A stretch of 20,720 nucleotides of DNA from a bacterium (GCA_030647845.1 JAUSIO010000007.1:1-20720); one strand, 5' to 3'. Counted from the stretch's first letter, positions 1-7,145 are shown. The notes: generated from the sequence alone by a model not told the origin. Translations and numbers: made by a program.

Positions 1-21
1 TCGACAAGCTCAGTGTAAACC
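1..21 (+). repeat. Partial copy of the TTCGAC..GCTCAG..GTAAA dispersed repeat
   Basis: The window opens inside a short repeat reading TCGACAAGCTCAGTGTAAAC. Two related copies with the pattern TTCGACnnnGCTCAGGGTAAA lie at 12651-12676 (reverse orientation) and 14416-14440. This copy carries an in-frame TAA (16-18) just before the next gene, so it may also form the tail of an upstream gene that is outside the window. It is cut by the window edge. Confidence 0.55.
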
Positions 22-900
22 ATGAATTTTCTATACGGCGATATTGTTGAGGCACCAAAAGGTTTTGCGCCGCCGGAGAGCTGGCCCGAGTATGGCGCGG
101 TTGCCGACCCGCTCGGGTTTTGCGCACGAGAGCAGGTTGGAGAAAATCCAAGTGGCGTGCGCTGGGCTGCGTGGCCGTTGTGTTTTGAAGAGTATGTGGG
201 CGACACCGAGCCCAACCTCGAAGCATCAAAAACAGGGATGCTCGCGCGCAACCGTATGGTCGGTTGGAAGAGGATTTCTCGCACCCACACAGAGCCGGGC
301 TGGCACACACCATCGCGCAAGCCCTGGCGCATCGACGGCTGGCACACACTGGTGGCGGGCGAGGATTACACAAAAAACTGGTTTAAAAATGCGCGGCGCG
401 AAGCGCGGCTTTGGCGGGAGGATTTCCTTGGCTCGCACTACACGGTAGAAGATATCTCCATAGAGGAATTTGCCGATGCCTACAAAAAAAGTACCGCCGC
501 ACAGAAAACTGACCTAACGCTTTTAAAAGTACTACTGCGCAAACAGGCACTGCCTAAAATACGCAAACATATTTTGCTGTGGGGTGTGCGCGATATAGAA
601 ACTGGTCGAATAGTCGCTGGTACTGCTGTCATAACTTCTCCCACCTACAAAAGCTCAGTACGCTTTTGCCCGTTTATGCTGGCCGAAGCGCGCAACACCT
701 ACGCCTCGACCGGTTTGGTCGACCATTGGTTTGGCTGGGCGCAGAAAAAAAATATACAGTACATGCTTTTTACCTGCTTTTGGCAGCCAGGTGACCCCGT
801 AGGATGGAAAGGCCCGGCCGAATTTAAATCGCATTTTGGGTTGCAGTATGTCGCGTACCCGCCATTCTTGACCCGCTTTGTCCATGGAAAAATTTTTTAA
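22..900 (+). CDS. FemAB/GNAT-like acyltransferase-type protein
   Basis: This 292-residue protein has no signal peptide or membrane segment. The N-terminal half is rich in Trp, Arg and Pro (WPEYGAV, GWHTPSRKPW). The C-terminal half (about 180-285) reads like an acyl-CoA N-acyltransferase fold: a strand-turn-strand ILLWGVRDIETGRIVAG, then ARNTYASTGLVDHWFGWA and a closing FKSHFGLQYV segment. This resembles FemAB/GNAT-fold proteins common in Parcubacteria genomes; substrate and reaction cannot be told. ATG at 22 is the first possible start because TAA at 16-18 is in frame just upstream. The end overlaps the next gene by 17 bases, which suggests coupled translation. The acyltransferase assignment is inference from fold-like patterning and is only moderately sure. 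Confidence 0.6.
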   Translation: MNFLYGDIVEAPKGFAPPESWPEYGAVADPLGFCAREQVGENPSGVRWAAWPLCFEEYVGDTEPNLEASKTGMLARNRMVGWKRISRTHTEPGWHTPSRKPWRIDGWHTLVAGEDYTKNWFKNARREARLWREDFLGSHYTVEDISIEEFADAYKKSTAAQKTDLTLLKVLLRKQALPKIRKHILLWGVRDIETGRIVAGTAVITSPTYKSSVRFCPFMLAEARNTYASTGLVDHWFGWAQKKNIQYMLFTCFWQPGDPVGWKGPAEFKSHFGLQYVAYPPFLTRFVHGKIF

Positions 901-1531
901 CTATATGCAATGGTTCCTTGAAACTTCACAGCGCGAATCCGAAAAAAACGGCCGTATCATAGTAAGGCAAGAACCCGGATACCCTCGCGTGTTGGTCGAC
1001 GGCTACAGTGAGACAAGTATTGGGCTGAACGAAATTTGGTACGACGCGCTGGTGCGCCTGCCTGTCCGGCAGGCAGGTGCGCAAGCACATCTCCCCGAGA
1101 AAGTTGCGAACATACTTATTCTCGGCCTTGGCGCAGGCGGGATGCTCAAAGAGGTCTACACCCTATTCCCCCACTGCCACATAACTGCGGTCGAGCACGA
1201 CCCCGAGATGGTTGCACTGACCAAAGAACTAAAACTGTACGAACCGTTCCCACTACCCAATATAGTCGAGGAAGATGCTGGCGCGTATGTATCTGTTGCA
1301 AGAGAGACATACGATTTGATTGCAGTTGACCTTTTTCGCGGTGGGGAGCCCTCGCCGCTGTTGCTCGACACAGATTTTTTATATGCGCTACAAAAAAAGA
1401 TGCTGGACGATGGCGTGTTACTTATAAACGTTGCCAACACAGAAGAGTATCTGTCGCCCGCCATACAGCACTTCGCACACAGCGAAACGTGGAAGTTCCG
1501 CTACAATCACCTTGGGATGTTTTGGAATTGA
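884..1531 (+). CDS. Spermidine-synthase-like SAM-dependent methyltransferase
   Basis: This is a 215-residue Rossmann-fold protein. LILGLGAGG (about 78-86) is the SAM-binding glycine loop, AVEHDPEM (about 102-109) carries the acidic residue that binds the cosubstrate ribose, and YDLIAVDLF lies about 40 residues later. An N-terminal strand part (GRIIVRQEPGYPRVLVDG) precedes it, as in the spermidine-synthase superfamily. Residues around 59-65 (LPVRQAG) come from a palindromic repeat at 1057-1077, in a loop just before the first Rossmann strand. The ATG at 884 is preferred over an in-frame TTG at 878. The start lies inside the 3' end of the preceding acyltransferase-like gene. Whether it makes polyamines or methylates something else cannot be decided. 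Confidence 0.75.
   Translation: MEKFFNYMQWFLETSQRESEKNGRIIVRQEPGYPRVLVDGYSETSIGLNEIWYDALVRLPVRQAGAQAHLPEKVANILILGLGAGGMLKEVYTLFPHCHITAVEHDPEMVALTKELKLYEPFPLPNIVEEDAGAYVSVARETYDLIAVDLFRGGEPSPLLLDTDFLYALQKKMLDDGVLLINVANTEEYLSPAIQHFAHSETWKFRYNHLGMFWN
1057..1077. repeat. LPAGRQ-type palindromic repeat, variant copy
   Basis: CCTGCCTG-TC-CGGCAGGCAGG is an almost perfect palindrome inside the methyltransferase gene. It differs from the three standard copies (12844, 15816, 16940) by one extra base at the centre, so it is read as LPVRQAG instead of LPAGRQ. The flanks GCG and TGCGC extend the dyad slightly. Confidence 0.8.
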
Positions 1532-1552
1532 GTTTTTACTCTCGCACGTCTT

Positions 1553-1628
1553 TGGTCCGCCCACGAGGATTCGAACCTCGGACCATCTCCTTAAGAGGGA
1601 GTTGCTCTACCAACTGAGCTATGGGCGG
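1553..1628 (-). tRNA. tRNA-Lys (anticodon CTT)
   Basis: Read on the minus strand, the sequence starts CCGCCCATAGCTCAGTTGG and ends GGTTCGAATCC..TGGGCGGA-CCA. The acceptor arms CCGCCCA and TGGGCGG pair fully, the D arm is GCTC/GAGC and the T arm is CGAGG-TTCGAAT-CCTCG. The anticodon loop CTCTTAA gives CTT at positions 34-36. The 3' CCA is encoded (1553-1555), unlike in the neighbouring tRNA-Leu. It is convergent with the methyltransferase gene. Confidence 0.95.
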
Positions 1629-1677
1629 CAAGTGAGACTCACAGAAAGATTGTACCTAAAAAAGACAAATATAAAAA

Positions 1678-1686
1678 TGGTATACT
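1678..1686 (+). promoter_or_regulatory. Extended -10 promoter for tRNA-Leu
   Basis: TGG-TATACT is an extended -10 element whose expected transcription start lies about 4 nt before the tRNA-Leu 5' end. I see no convincing -35 at the usual distance, as is common for extended -10 promoters. Confidence 0.55.
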
Positions 1687-1696
1687 CGCCCAGTAA

Positions 1697-1778
1697 GGGC
1701 GAGTGGCGGAATTGGTATACGCGCGTGGCTTAGGACCACGTCCCGCAAGGGTTGGAGGTTCGAGTCCTCTCTCGCCTA
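1697..1778 (+). tRNA. tRNA-Leu (anticodon TAG)
   Basis: A class II tRNA of 82 nt. Acceptor arms GGGCGAG and CTCGCCT pair with one G-T pair at the end. The D arm GCGGAATTGGTATACGC is typical of tRNA-Leu. The anticodon stem CGTGG/CCACG encloses the loop CTTAGGA, which gives TAG. The long variable arm is TCCCGCAAGGGTT and the T arm is GGAGG-TTCGAGT-CCTCT. The 3' CCA is not encoded (ACTA follows), so a CCA-adding enzyme would be needed. It is divergent from tRNA-Lys across 68 bp. Confidence 0.95.
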
Positions 1779-1803
1779 CTAGAATAAGGCTTTTTTCTTG
1801 GTT

Positions 1804-1824
1804 TACAAAGGACAGTCCTTTGTA
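1804..1824. repeat. Perfect 10-bp inverted repeat upstream of the band-7 promoter
   Basis: The arms TACAAAGGAC and GTCCTTTGTA surround a single A. The repeat lies between tRNA-Leu and the -35 element of the next promoter. It may end tRNA-Leu transcription, although no T-run follows closely, or serve as an operator. A near-identical palindrome of the same length lies at 13255-13275 in the rpsA leader. Confidence 0.7.
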
Positions 1825-1837
1825 TTTAGGCAGCAGG

Positions 1838-1867
1838 TTGACAAATCGCTACTTTGTATGGTATGCT
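1838..1867 (+). promoter_or_regulatory. Sigma70-type promoter for the band-7 gene
   Basis: A consensus TTGACA (1838-1843) is followed after 18 nt by TATGCT (1862-1867), preceded by TGG, an extended -10. The expected start near 1874 leaves a leader of about 55 nt with a proper Shine-Dalgarno, in contrast to most other genes in this window. Confidence 0.75.
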
Positions 1868-1928
1868 CTCGCCAGAGTGGTAATCGTGCCACACTGCAAT
1901 CGATCTTCGACAAATGGAGAGAAGTGCC

Positions 1929-2918
1929 ATGACCGACACAACTGGCGCTACTGCGCCCACATCTACGCTCACCGGACTCGTACGAACTCTTAAGGGTCTT
2001 GAGAACGTAGTGCGAGTAGACGATACCATCAACACGACTTTTGGTCGTGGGGCCATGCTTTTCGGCTGGGTCGTATTGAGCACATTGTCTATCCCATTGG
2101 GAGCTTGGTTGGTAAGCTTTGTCAGCGACAGCGTCTTGGCTTGGTTGCTTGGAGGTGTCCTCCTCTGGGTCCCATTGTTGGGTCTGACTATCGGCCATTT
2201 CCTCGTGTATGTGCGCGAGGTTACGGCGTTCATCGGTATAAACGCCTTCACCGGCGTGCAACATACTTTTACCACCGGTCTGCATGTGATATGGCCGTGG
2301 GAGCAGGTGCACAAACGGAACTTCATCAACCTCGATATGGGCGCGATATCCGAATCAATACAGTACAACACCAAAGACGGAGCTCGTTTTGGTTACAAGT
2401 ACCTGATCCTTTATCGACCGAGTGTCGAGAGACTGCCTATTTATAGGTCAGTCAACGAAGGAGACATCGTGGTGGAGGTGCAGGCGATAGCGCGAAGCGC
2501 CCTGTCAATCGAGACAATGGGGCGAGACGCTAGTGAGCTCAGTGATGCCGCAACAGCGACAGCACTCGAGCGAGCACTGCAAGAAAAATTCGGCCAACAC
2601 AATGACGACGTACACGAACTTGAACACCGCTTTGGCATCACGTTCGTAAACGTCTCGCTTAGCGAGCCGACACCCAACCAGGACATCATTGAGGGGAGGC
2701 AAGCAATCATCCTCGCTGGCATGTTGCGACGAGCGGCGGATACCATCAGAGGAAAAGGCAAGGGGCGACTCTCCGAACAAGAAGCGATGAATCTTGCCGC
2801 CATGCTCAATAAGGAACAAGTCACGAAGATAGTACACGCTTTCGAGTTTGGTAACGATGCACCTAGGGTCGTGGCGCAGATAATAGCGCCATTCCTTGCA
2901 CGGATGGGAGGTCAGTAA
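1929..2918 (+). CDS. Band-7/SPFH-domain membrane protein
   Basis: A 329-residue protein. After a Thr/Ala-rich N-terminus, two hydrophobic segments (about 43-66 and 69-94) form a membrane hairpin, followed by the SPFH-like beta region with GLHVIWPWEQVHKRNF (about 117-132) and IQYNTKDGARFGYKYLILYRP. This order matches the prohibitin/HflK/stomatin superfamily, in which the step from VREVTAFIGINAFTGVQHT into GLHVIWPW is characteristic. A charged helical part and EGRQAIILAGMLRRAAD follow. The start at 1929 is chosen because GGAGAG (1916-1921) sits 7 nt upstream; the in-frame ATG at 1914 contains that site and has none of its own. The stop abuts the next start (TAAATG), so the two genes form an operon, perhaps a membrane scaffold and its partner. 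Cellular role unknown. Confidence 0.75.
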   Translation: MTDTTGATAPTSTLTGLVRTLKGLENVVRVDDTINTTFGRGAMLFGWVVLSTLSIPLGAWLVSFVSDSVLAWLLGGVLLWVPLLGLTIGHFLVYVREVTAFIGINAFTGVQHTFTTGLHVIWPWEQVHKRNFINLDMGAISESIQYNTKDGARFGYKYLILYRPSVERLPIYRSVNEGDIVVEVQAIARSALSIETMGRDASELSDAATATALERALQEKFGQHNDDVHELEHRFGITFVNVSLSEPTPNQDIIEGRQAIILAGMLRRAADTIRGKGKGRLSEQEAMNLAAMLNKEQVTKIVHAFEFGNDAPRVVAQIIAPFLARMGGQ

Positions 2919-3413
2919 ATGGCTAGAGAAAAAGAGCTCCCGGGAGTGGAGGTCGACAGAGACCAACGCTTTCTGATGCAAGGCTTGCGGAACTGGACGT
3001 TAGGCATCCTGGCGGTTGGTGGATTCATACTCGCAGTCATCGTCGTTGCAAGTTGGATTTGGCCGTCTGACAGCAACAAATTATCACCTATCGCTCAACG
3101 CTCGTACACCACCACCGAGTGCCCGGGGAAGATGGAGATAATAACCCTCACCGAAACGCCCGTCGATGTCTCCAAGGATGGAAAATGTCTGTTCATGTAC
3201 AGTAACTACAACATGGACAAACTTATCCTTGTTGATGACAAGGGCGAACATAGGGCAGAAGAGGGACTCATCCTCTTGCCAGAAAGAAACCGCCTGTGGG
3301 CCAAAGCTACCGTTCCAATGACAACTATCCACGGGGTCTTCTGCCCTTTGTGGTTAAAAGGCATCCGCGACTTGGGTTGCACGCCCATACAACAAACAGC
3401 GCAGACCCGCTAA
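2919..3413 (+). CDS. Single-pass membrane protein of unknown function
   Basis: A 164-residue protein with a charged cytoplasmic N-terminus (about 1-25), one transmembrane segment (about 27-50, WTLGILAVGGFILAVIVVAS) and an exported domain. The domain holds four cysteines (ECPGK, KCLF, FCPLW, GCTP) that could make disulfides outside the cell. I recognise no family. GGGAGGT (2906-2912) gives a good ribosome site inside the end of the band-7 gene, and the start codon touches the previous stop. Being co-transcribed with a band-7 protein and followed by a terminator, it is probably a partner of that protein. Confidence 0.75.
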   Translation: MAREKELPGVEVDRDQRFLMQGLRNWTLGILAVGGFILAVIVVASWIWPSDSNKLSPIAQRSYTTTECPGKMEIITLTETPVDVSKDGKCLFMYSNYNMDKLILVDDKGEHRAEEGLILLPERNRLWAKATVPMTTIHGVFCPLWLKGIRDLGCTPIQQTAQTR

Positions 3414-3432
3414 CGCGGTTCTGCAAAACTCG

Positions 3433-3463
3433 CGCCGTTCCGAAAGGGACGGCGTTTTTCTTT
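3433..3463 (+). terminator. Rho-independent terminator of the band-7 operon
   Basis: CGCCGTTCC-GAAA-GGGACGGCG forms a 9-bp stem with a GNRA loop and is followed by TTTTTCTTT. It lies 20 nt after the stop of the preceding gene. Confidence 0.9.
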
Positions 3464-3479
3464 GCCTCGCCGAAATGTT

Positions 3480-3536
3480 AACGAAGGCGGGTCTTCGCCT
3501 CGCAGAAGCGGGCTCCATCCACGCGAAGGCGGGTTA
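3480..3536. repeat. CGAAGGCGGGT intergenic repeat
   Basis: CGAAGGCGGGT occurs at 3481 and again, as GCGAAGGCGGGTT, near 3521. Between them are the related pieces CTTCGCCTCGC and AGAAGCGGGCTCC. CGAAG-gcgggt-CTTCG can form a hairpin. It fills the spacer between the convergent band-7 and pilin operons and may also help end the minus-strand operon, but no T-run supports that. Confidence 0.45.
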
Positions 3537-3842
3537 TTTCAACAACTGGTCTACGGTACAAGAAATTAATTTCATGATAGCCCACGCCGCGGACATTACA
3601 AACATCCCCAGAATGCCCCAGAGCATATGCTGTTTGCCGTTGTTTTTACTATTGCCCTCGCCGCCTTGACCACGGATATTTATGTCGAACAAAAACTCCA
3701 CAATACCCCAGATAAACACCAAAAAACCCAACGCAAACAACAAAAGCAGGAGTGGGTTTACAACATACGTTGCCAACGAGGTGGTTAGCTTCGTTATTTC
3801 AGATGCGGCCTCGGGAGCCCCGCAAAGGTCACTTAAACTCAT
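3534..3842 (-). CDS. Two-helix pilin-like membrane protein (fourth of the cluster)
   Basis: 102 residues with two hydrophobic helices (about 25-52 and 72-95) joined by a polar Gly/Asn/Lys loop. FIWGIVEF and MLWGILGMFVMSAAW are variants of the WG-x-x-K-Y and M-x-x-GIIALFV motifs of the two genes upstream, so it is a paralogue. Unlike its neighbours it has no signal peptide and has two cysteines (about 7 and 95) that could lie on the same side. It starts 15 nt after the preceding stop. It is the last gene of the operon. The best fit is the type IV secretion pilin (TrbC/VirB2-like) superfamily, by inference. Confidence 0.7.
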   Translation of the reverse strand: MSLSDLCGAPEAASEITKLTTSLATYVVNPLLLLLFALGFLVFIWGIVEFLFDINIRGQGGEGNSKNNGKQHMLWGILGMFVMSAAWAIMKLISCTVDQLLK

Positions 3843-3857
3843 ACACCCAAAAGTACT

Positions 3858-4211
3858 TTATTTGTCACCGGGGAATTTAGGAATGTTTATGTCAGTTTTT
3901 TCTCCACCGAGAAGGGCATTTTGTGCGAAGCTTATTATTCCGTAGATAGAAATCATCACAAAGAGAGCAATAATACCAGCAATCATAATGCTCTTGCCCT
4001 TAGCGGTGTCTTTGCCGCCGCCCCAAATGTATTTGATAAGGCCCCAGAAAAAGACAACTAGAGCGAGACCAATAAGAACTTTAATAAGATTTGCAATAAT
4101 CGTACCAGAAGATGTGACGAGAGTATTAATACCAGTCAACTCACCGCCCGCTGCAAAGGCAACAAACGGGACGGCAAAAAGTGCTACGGTCGTAAGAGCT
4201 ATTTTTTTCAT
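3858..4211 (-). CDS. Pilin-like membrane protein with signal peptide
   Basis: 117 residues. A classic signal peptide (KK, hydrophobic core, AFA-AGG at about 18-23) precedes two helices (about 42-63 and 75-97). The motifs FFWGLIKYIWGGG and MIAGIIALFVMISIYGI are shared with the 109-residue neighbour. A short exported tail (GGEKTDINIPKFPGDK) follows. Signal peptide plus two helices with a small basic loop (KDTAKGK) is the VirB2/TrbC pilin layout. An 83-nt gap upstream holds a possible internal promoter. Its product would need a signal peptidase such as the one encoded at 15496. Confidence 0.75.
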   Translation of the reverse strand: MKKIALTTVALFAVPFVAFAAGGELTGINTLVTSSGTIIANLIKVLIGLALVVFFWGLIKYIWGGGKDTAKGKSIMIAGIIALFVMISIYGIISFAQNALLGGEKTDINIPKFPGDK

Positions 4212-4236
4212 AAATATATTAAATTATTACTCCCCA

Positions 4237-4264
4237 AGTGTAACAAGGCAGGGCTAGTGCACAA
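4237..4264 (-). promoter_or_regulatory. Possible internal promoter of the pilin operon
   Basis: On the minus strand TTGTGC (4264-4259) and TACACT (4242-4237) are 16 nt apart, with the start expected near 4230. Just upstream, GCGCGC-ggta-GCGCGT (about 4265-4280) can form a hairpin. This would let the last two pilin-like genes be expressed more than the first three genes. Confidence 0.4.
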
Positions 4265-4294
4265 GCGCGCGGTAGCGCGTGGTGTGGATAGCGG

Positions 4295-4624
4295 CTAGGC
4301 CTGGGTTGGTAGTATGACAGAGGGGTTTGGGTCGCCATGGTCATCACCAAATTGCGTCTCCGGTGGCAGGAGGTCTTTTGCGAGCAAACCCAGTATCCCC
4401 CAGATAGAAAAAAGGACAAACAAGGCAATAATCCCCCATATCATTGCCTCCTTGCCCTCGGTTTTGCCCTTTGTCTCGCTGGAGTTGTAGATATATTTGA
4501 CGCATCCCCACAAAAACAAGAGGAGCGCAAAACCAGCGAGCATCGGTATAAACGTGCCAATGAGGGTAAAAAAATTTTTGATAAGCGAGTCGAGTGTTGC
4601 ACCAGTTGTGATGACATCAGACAT
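4295..4624 (-). CDS. Two-helix pilin-like membrane protein
   Basis: 109 residues with helices at about 22-46 and 60-82. FLWGCVKYIYNSS and MIWGIIALFVLFSIWGILGLL are nearly the same as in the downstream paralogue, and the loop between them is strongly polar (ETKGKTEGKE). There is no cleavable signal peptide; the first 20 residues look like an amphipathic lead-in. The acidic tail GDDHGDPNPS is unlike its paralogues. It begins 2 nt after the preceding stop, so translation is probably coupled. Confidence 0.75.
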   Translation of the reverse strand: MSDVITTGATLDSLIKNFFTLIGTFIPMLAGFALLLFLWGCVKYIYNSSETKGKTEGKEAMIWGIIALFVLFSIWGILGLLAKDLLPPETQFGDDHGDPNPSVILPTQA

Positions 4625-4626
4625 AA

Positions 4627-5085
4627 TTATTCACACTTACTTATCGTGCCGGGCGAAATGGCGTTGATAGTATTTTTGACCACAATCCCCAAGGTCCACG
4701 CGCCAAAGTAGATGGCGATGCCGAGCAGTACATAGGCAAAATTTTTCTTTGCGTCTTGGAGTTTGGTAGGGTTGCCGCGTGCCACAACAAACTTAAAACC
4801 CGAGTAGACCAAAAAGAGCATCGCAATAGGGACGCCGAGTTGCCACCCTGCGTCAAGGAGTTTTTGTACCAAACCGCAAAAGCTAGAGACATTAAGCGGG
4901 TTTTCGAGCGTAAAGCTATTCAAGCTACTGCCGGTTGGAGAATTGCTACCACCCACTATTTTTTCGCTATTGCTACCACCTACTATTGTTTCAGCTGCCA
5001 TCACAAAAACCGGCAGGGCGAGCAACAAAACACTCACAAAAAAAACGAGGAGTGTTTGTTTTGCAAAAAAATGCTGTCTAACCAT
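4627..5085 (-). CDS. TrbC/VirB2-like pilin protein with IVGGSNS repeat
   Basis: 152 residues. Signal peptide 1-30 (VFVMA-AET), then a tandem IVGGSNS (34-40 and 43-49) at the mature N-terminus, then two helices (about 82-102 and 114-138). GVPIAMLFLVYSGFKFVVARGNP followed by DAKKNFAYVLLGIAIYFGAW is the pattern usual for TrbC/VirB2-type proteins of Parcubacteria, distinct from the WG-x-x-KY subgroup downstream. Cysteines at 70 and 151 might pair. It starts 9 nt after the solute-binding-type gene and is the first and longest pilin-like gene. Confidence 0.75.
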   Translation of the reverse strand: MVRQHFFAKQTLLVFFVSVLLLALPVFVMAAETIVGGSNSEKIVGGSNSPTGSSLNSFTLENPLNVSSFCGLVQKLLDAGWQLGVPIAMLFLVYSGFKFVVARGNPTKLQDAKKNFAYVLLGIAIYFGAWTLGIVVKNTINAISPGTISKCE

Positions 5086-5094
5086 AAAAATACA

Positions 5095-6432
5095 TCAGAG
5101 CGCAGGGCTTGCTTGTAGTACTGTCCGGAGCGCTTGTGCCGCCTGTGAGACTGCTTGGTCGGGCTGATACTTGCCGCTTACTACCGACTCTATCATACTT
5201 TGGAATATCACATCGGTCTTAGCCGCGTTTGGGTCGAGCCAACCAGCCGCAATGAGCGCCGACTGCGCCGCCGCCGTGGCCGGAGCGTTTGCCGAGGTGT
5301 CTTGCAAGACATCGCGGCGCACCGGGGGCAACCCAGTAGCCTCCGCCAGCGCCGCTACCCCCGCTTGGCCCCCGAGTTTTTTGGCAATAGTGAGTGCTCC
5401 TGCCGGGTTTGCCGCAGTGCGCGAGACAGCCACACCAGTGAGCTCCCCAAAGGTTACGTGCGTGGCATTGCCCTCAATCTGCGGCAAGAGTGCGACAGCA
5501 AAATGGAGGTTGGGGTTGCGCGCCACCAAGGTGGCGTAGTCGCTCGAAAGCCCAAAATACACTGCCAAGTCGCCGGCGGCAAACGCGTCAATCGACTTAG
5601 GCATCGCATTGTTCCACGAGTAGCTGGTTTTGGACGGGTTGGCAAACTCGGTATAAAACTTGAGCGCCGACACTGCGGGGTTCTCGGTGGCGCCTTGTGG
5701 TCTGTCCCCGAACACCACACGTAGTGCGCCGGCTTGCGGTGAGCCAGCCGAACCTGTTGCATCTCGCGCGAGTATCGGGTCGCCTGCCTGCATCACGAGC
5801 GCCGAGATAATCTCTTTTGCGTAGAGCACATTGCCCCACCCGCCAAGCGCCACCAAACTTTTGGTCAGTGCTCCACTGTTGCTCTTTACGGTTACTTTTG
5901 AGGCGATGTCGAGGAAGCCGTTCCAGTATTTGGGCGGCGCGGCAAACCCCGCCGTTGCAAACATATCGCGGTTCCAATACATCACCAAGGGGTCTATAAA
6001 AATCGGCAACGCAAGCGAGCCTTGTGTGCTCAAAAAGAGCTGTCCTTCGTCAACAAACGAGTCAGTAAACGTCGCCCGCGAAACCGCGCTGTAGGGGACC
6101 ACCTGCAGTTTATCGGCAAACACCCCAATCTGCTCTTGCGATGCAAAAAAGAGGTCGGGGCCCTGGCCGCTTGCCATTGCGTTGACCAAGTCGCTATTGT
6201 AGGTGGCGGCATTTTTTTGTATATAGGTAACCCCTTGGAATGACTTGTCTTGTGCCTTTAATACCTGCAGTGCTTGGTCAACACTGTTTTGGTCGACACT
6301 GCCCCACACCACGACCGTGCCTGTCGCGCTACGGCCTCCGTTGGCGTTAAAGGTCGCAAACACCGCGACACCAACCATCACCAACACGATGCATACGCCG
6401 GTAAAAACAAGTTGGAAGGTGGACATTTTCAT
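5095..6432 (-). CDS. Membrane-anchored extracellular solute-binding-type protein (family 1)
   Basis: 445 residues. One N-terminal membrane segment (about 6-28) without a lipobox cysteine, so it is anchored by a helix. Then comes the ABC sugar-binding protein fold: TVVVWGSVDQNSVDQALQ (strand and helix), YNSDLVNAMASGQGPDLFFAS (the usual 'GxxPDlf' segment), LPIFIDPLVMYWNRDMF (the hinge motif with 'YWNRDMF', diagnostic of the family) and AFAAGDLAVYFGLSSDY (the 'F..G..AM...' segment). No permease or ATPase genes are nearby; the partners are four pilin-like genes downstream in the same operon. It may therefore serve surface uptake or adhesion with a pilus-like assembly (inference). Two possible start codons (6432 and 6426) lie close together; the first is used here. 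Confidence 0.85.
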   Translation of the reverse strand: MKMSTFQLVFTGVCIVLVMVGVAVFATFNANGGRSATGTVVVWGSVDQNSVDQALQVLKAQDKSFQGVTYIQKNAATYNSDLVNAMASGQGPDLFFASQEQIGVFADKLQVVPYSAVSRATFTDSFVDEGQLFLSTQGSLALPIFIDPLVMYWNRDMFATAGFAAPPKYWNGFLDIASKVTVKSNSGALTKSLVALGGWGNVLYAKEIISALVMQAGDPILARDATGSAGSPQAGALRVVFGDRPQGATENPAVSALKFYTEFANPSKTSYSWNNAMPKSIDAFAAGDLAVYFGLSSDYATLVARNPNLHFAVALLPQIEGNATHVTFGELTGVAVSRTAANPAGALTIAKKLGGQAGVAALAEATGLPPVRRDVLQDTSANAPATAAAQSALIAAGWLDPNAAKTDVIFQSMIESVVSGKYQPDQAVSQAAQALRTVLQASPAL

Positions 6433-6487
6433 AATCTAGCGAGTGAGTGAAATAAAGTTTACTTTAATTTCCGAGCGAGCGACGATT

Positions 6488-6510
6488 ATATAAATGCGAA
6501 GCATTTCTAT
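6488..6510. repeat. AAATGC-GAA-GCATTT inverted repeat
   Basis: A perfect 6-bp dyad (6492-6497 and 6501-6506) extended by flanking ATA/TAT. It lies in the 94-bp spacer between the solute-binding-type gene and the upstream methyltransferase, both on the minus strand. On that strand it is followed by TATATAAT, so it may end the methyltransferase transcript, sit near the operon promoter, or both. I found no convincing -35. Confidence 0.5.
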
Positions 6511-6526
6511 AGCTCTATTGTGCCCC

Positions 6527-7093
6527 CTAGTTGGTTTTTTTGCGAACCACAAATCCCCAATGGTACTCTCCGGCGGGGGCTTGTTCGACAAACGCAAACC
6601 CACCCTCTGCAAAAAGCGCCTTGGCGGCTTGCATGCCAACCACCTGGCTGGGGTGCGGCCCCAGACCGCCAAACGACGCAGACCAGTCGACCACCAGTGC
6701 CCGGCCACCATTTTTTAATATACGAAACACTTCTTGCACCAGTGCTTTTTTATCTTCGACCGCAAACAGGAGGTTGGCAACAATACAAAAGTCAAACTGC
6801 GCCGCAGGAAGGTTGGACCCCCCGACCGAAGCGTCGGGGCTACTTCGACTTTCGAGGTCGCCGTATATCACCTCGACGTTGCGGAGCCCTTCGGCCAGGG
6901 CAAGGTTTTTAACCCGCGGGAGCATGTCCCGGTGAGCATCGACCGCCCAGACCTGCCCCTGTTCGCCCACCAGCCGTGCCGCCGCGCGCGTAAAAAAGCC
7001 GGAGCCACAACCAAAGTCGGCGATGTGCATACCCTCGTGCAAGTGCGCCGCCTCGAGCACTTTGGTGGGGTTTAAAAATGTACTCTCGTCCAT
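6527..7093 (-). CDS. SAM-dependent methyltransferase (UbiE/class I type)
   Basis: 188 residues, class I methyltransferase. HIADFGCGSGFFTRAAA (about 23-39) is motif I, VWAVDAHRDML is the acidic strand 2, VEVIYGDLES is motif with the acidic Asp, FDFCIVANLLFAVEDKKALVQEVFRILKNGG (shown in part) gives motifs II-III. This pattern fits UbiE-like or small-molecule methyltransferases; the substrate is unknown. The start at 7093 (MDESTF) is chosen because the longer reading to 7198 has no homology-like content and because TATACT lies 7 nt upstream of this ATG. A palindrome at 6820-6839 encodes the loop SSPDASVGGS just after motif II's approach. Confidence 0.8.
   Translation of the reverse strand: MDESTFLNPTKVLEAAHLHEGMHIADFGCGSGFFTRAAARLVGEQGQVWAVDAHRDMLPRVKNLALAEGLRNVEVIYGDLESRSSPDASVGGSNLPAAQFDFCIVANLLFAVEDKKALVQEVFRILKNGGRALVVDWSASFGGLGPHPSQVVGMQAAKALFAEGGFAFVEQAPAGEYHWGFVVRKKTN
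6820..6839. repeat. CCCCGAC-GTCGGGG palindrome within the methyltransferase
   Basis: The arms CCCCGAC and GTCGGGG enclose CGAAGC. It encodes part of PDASVGG on the minus strand. The closely related copy CCCGAC-caaagc-GTCGGG occurs in ybeY (17749-17766), next to another with the same arms. Confidence 0.75.
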
Positions 7094-7112
7094 TGGTATC
7101 AGTATATACCAA
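7093..7112 (-). promoter_or_regulatory. -10 element at a start codon, within an inverted repeat
   Basis: TATACT (7106-7101) is followed by seven bases and the methyltransferase ATG (7093). This predicts a leaderless message. The same bases form an inverted repeat TTGGTAT-cagtat-ATACCAA, so a repressor binding here would cover both the -10 and the start site. The -35 is not clear. Confidence 0.5.
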
Positions 7113-7145
7113 AGAAAAAACCGGCTGCGCGTGGGGAGCCGGACA

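Noticed and set aside
1907..1920. TTCGACAAATGGAG shared with 7191-7204
   Set aside because: A 14-base match with no dyad and different surroundings; most likely chance.
3475..3669. Short plus-strand open frame in the repeat region
   Set aside because: Its first part is the repeat itself and the rest overlaps the pilin-like gene on the other strand.
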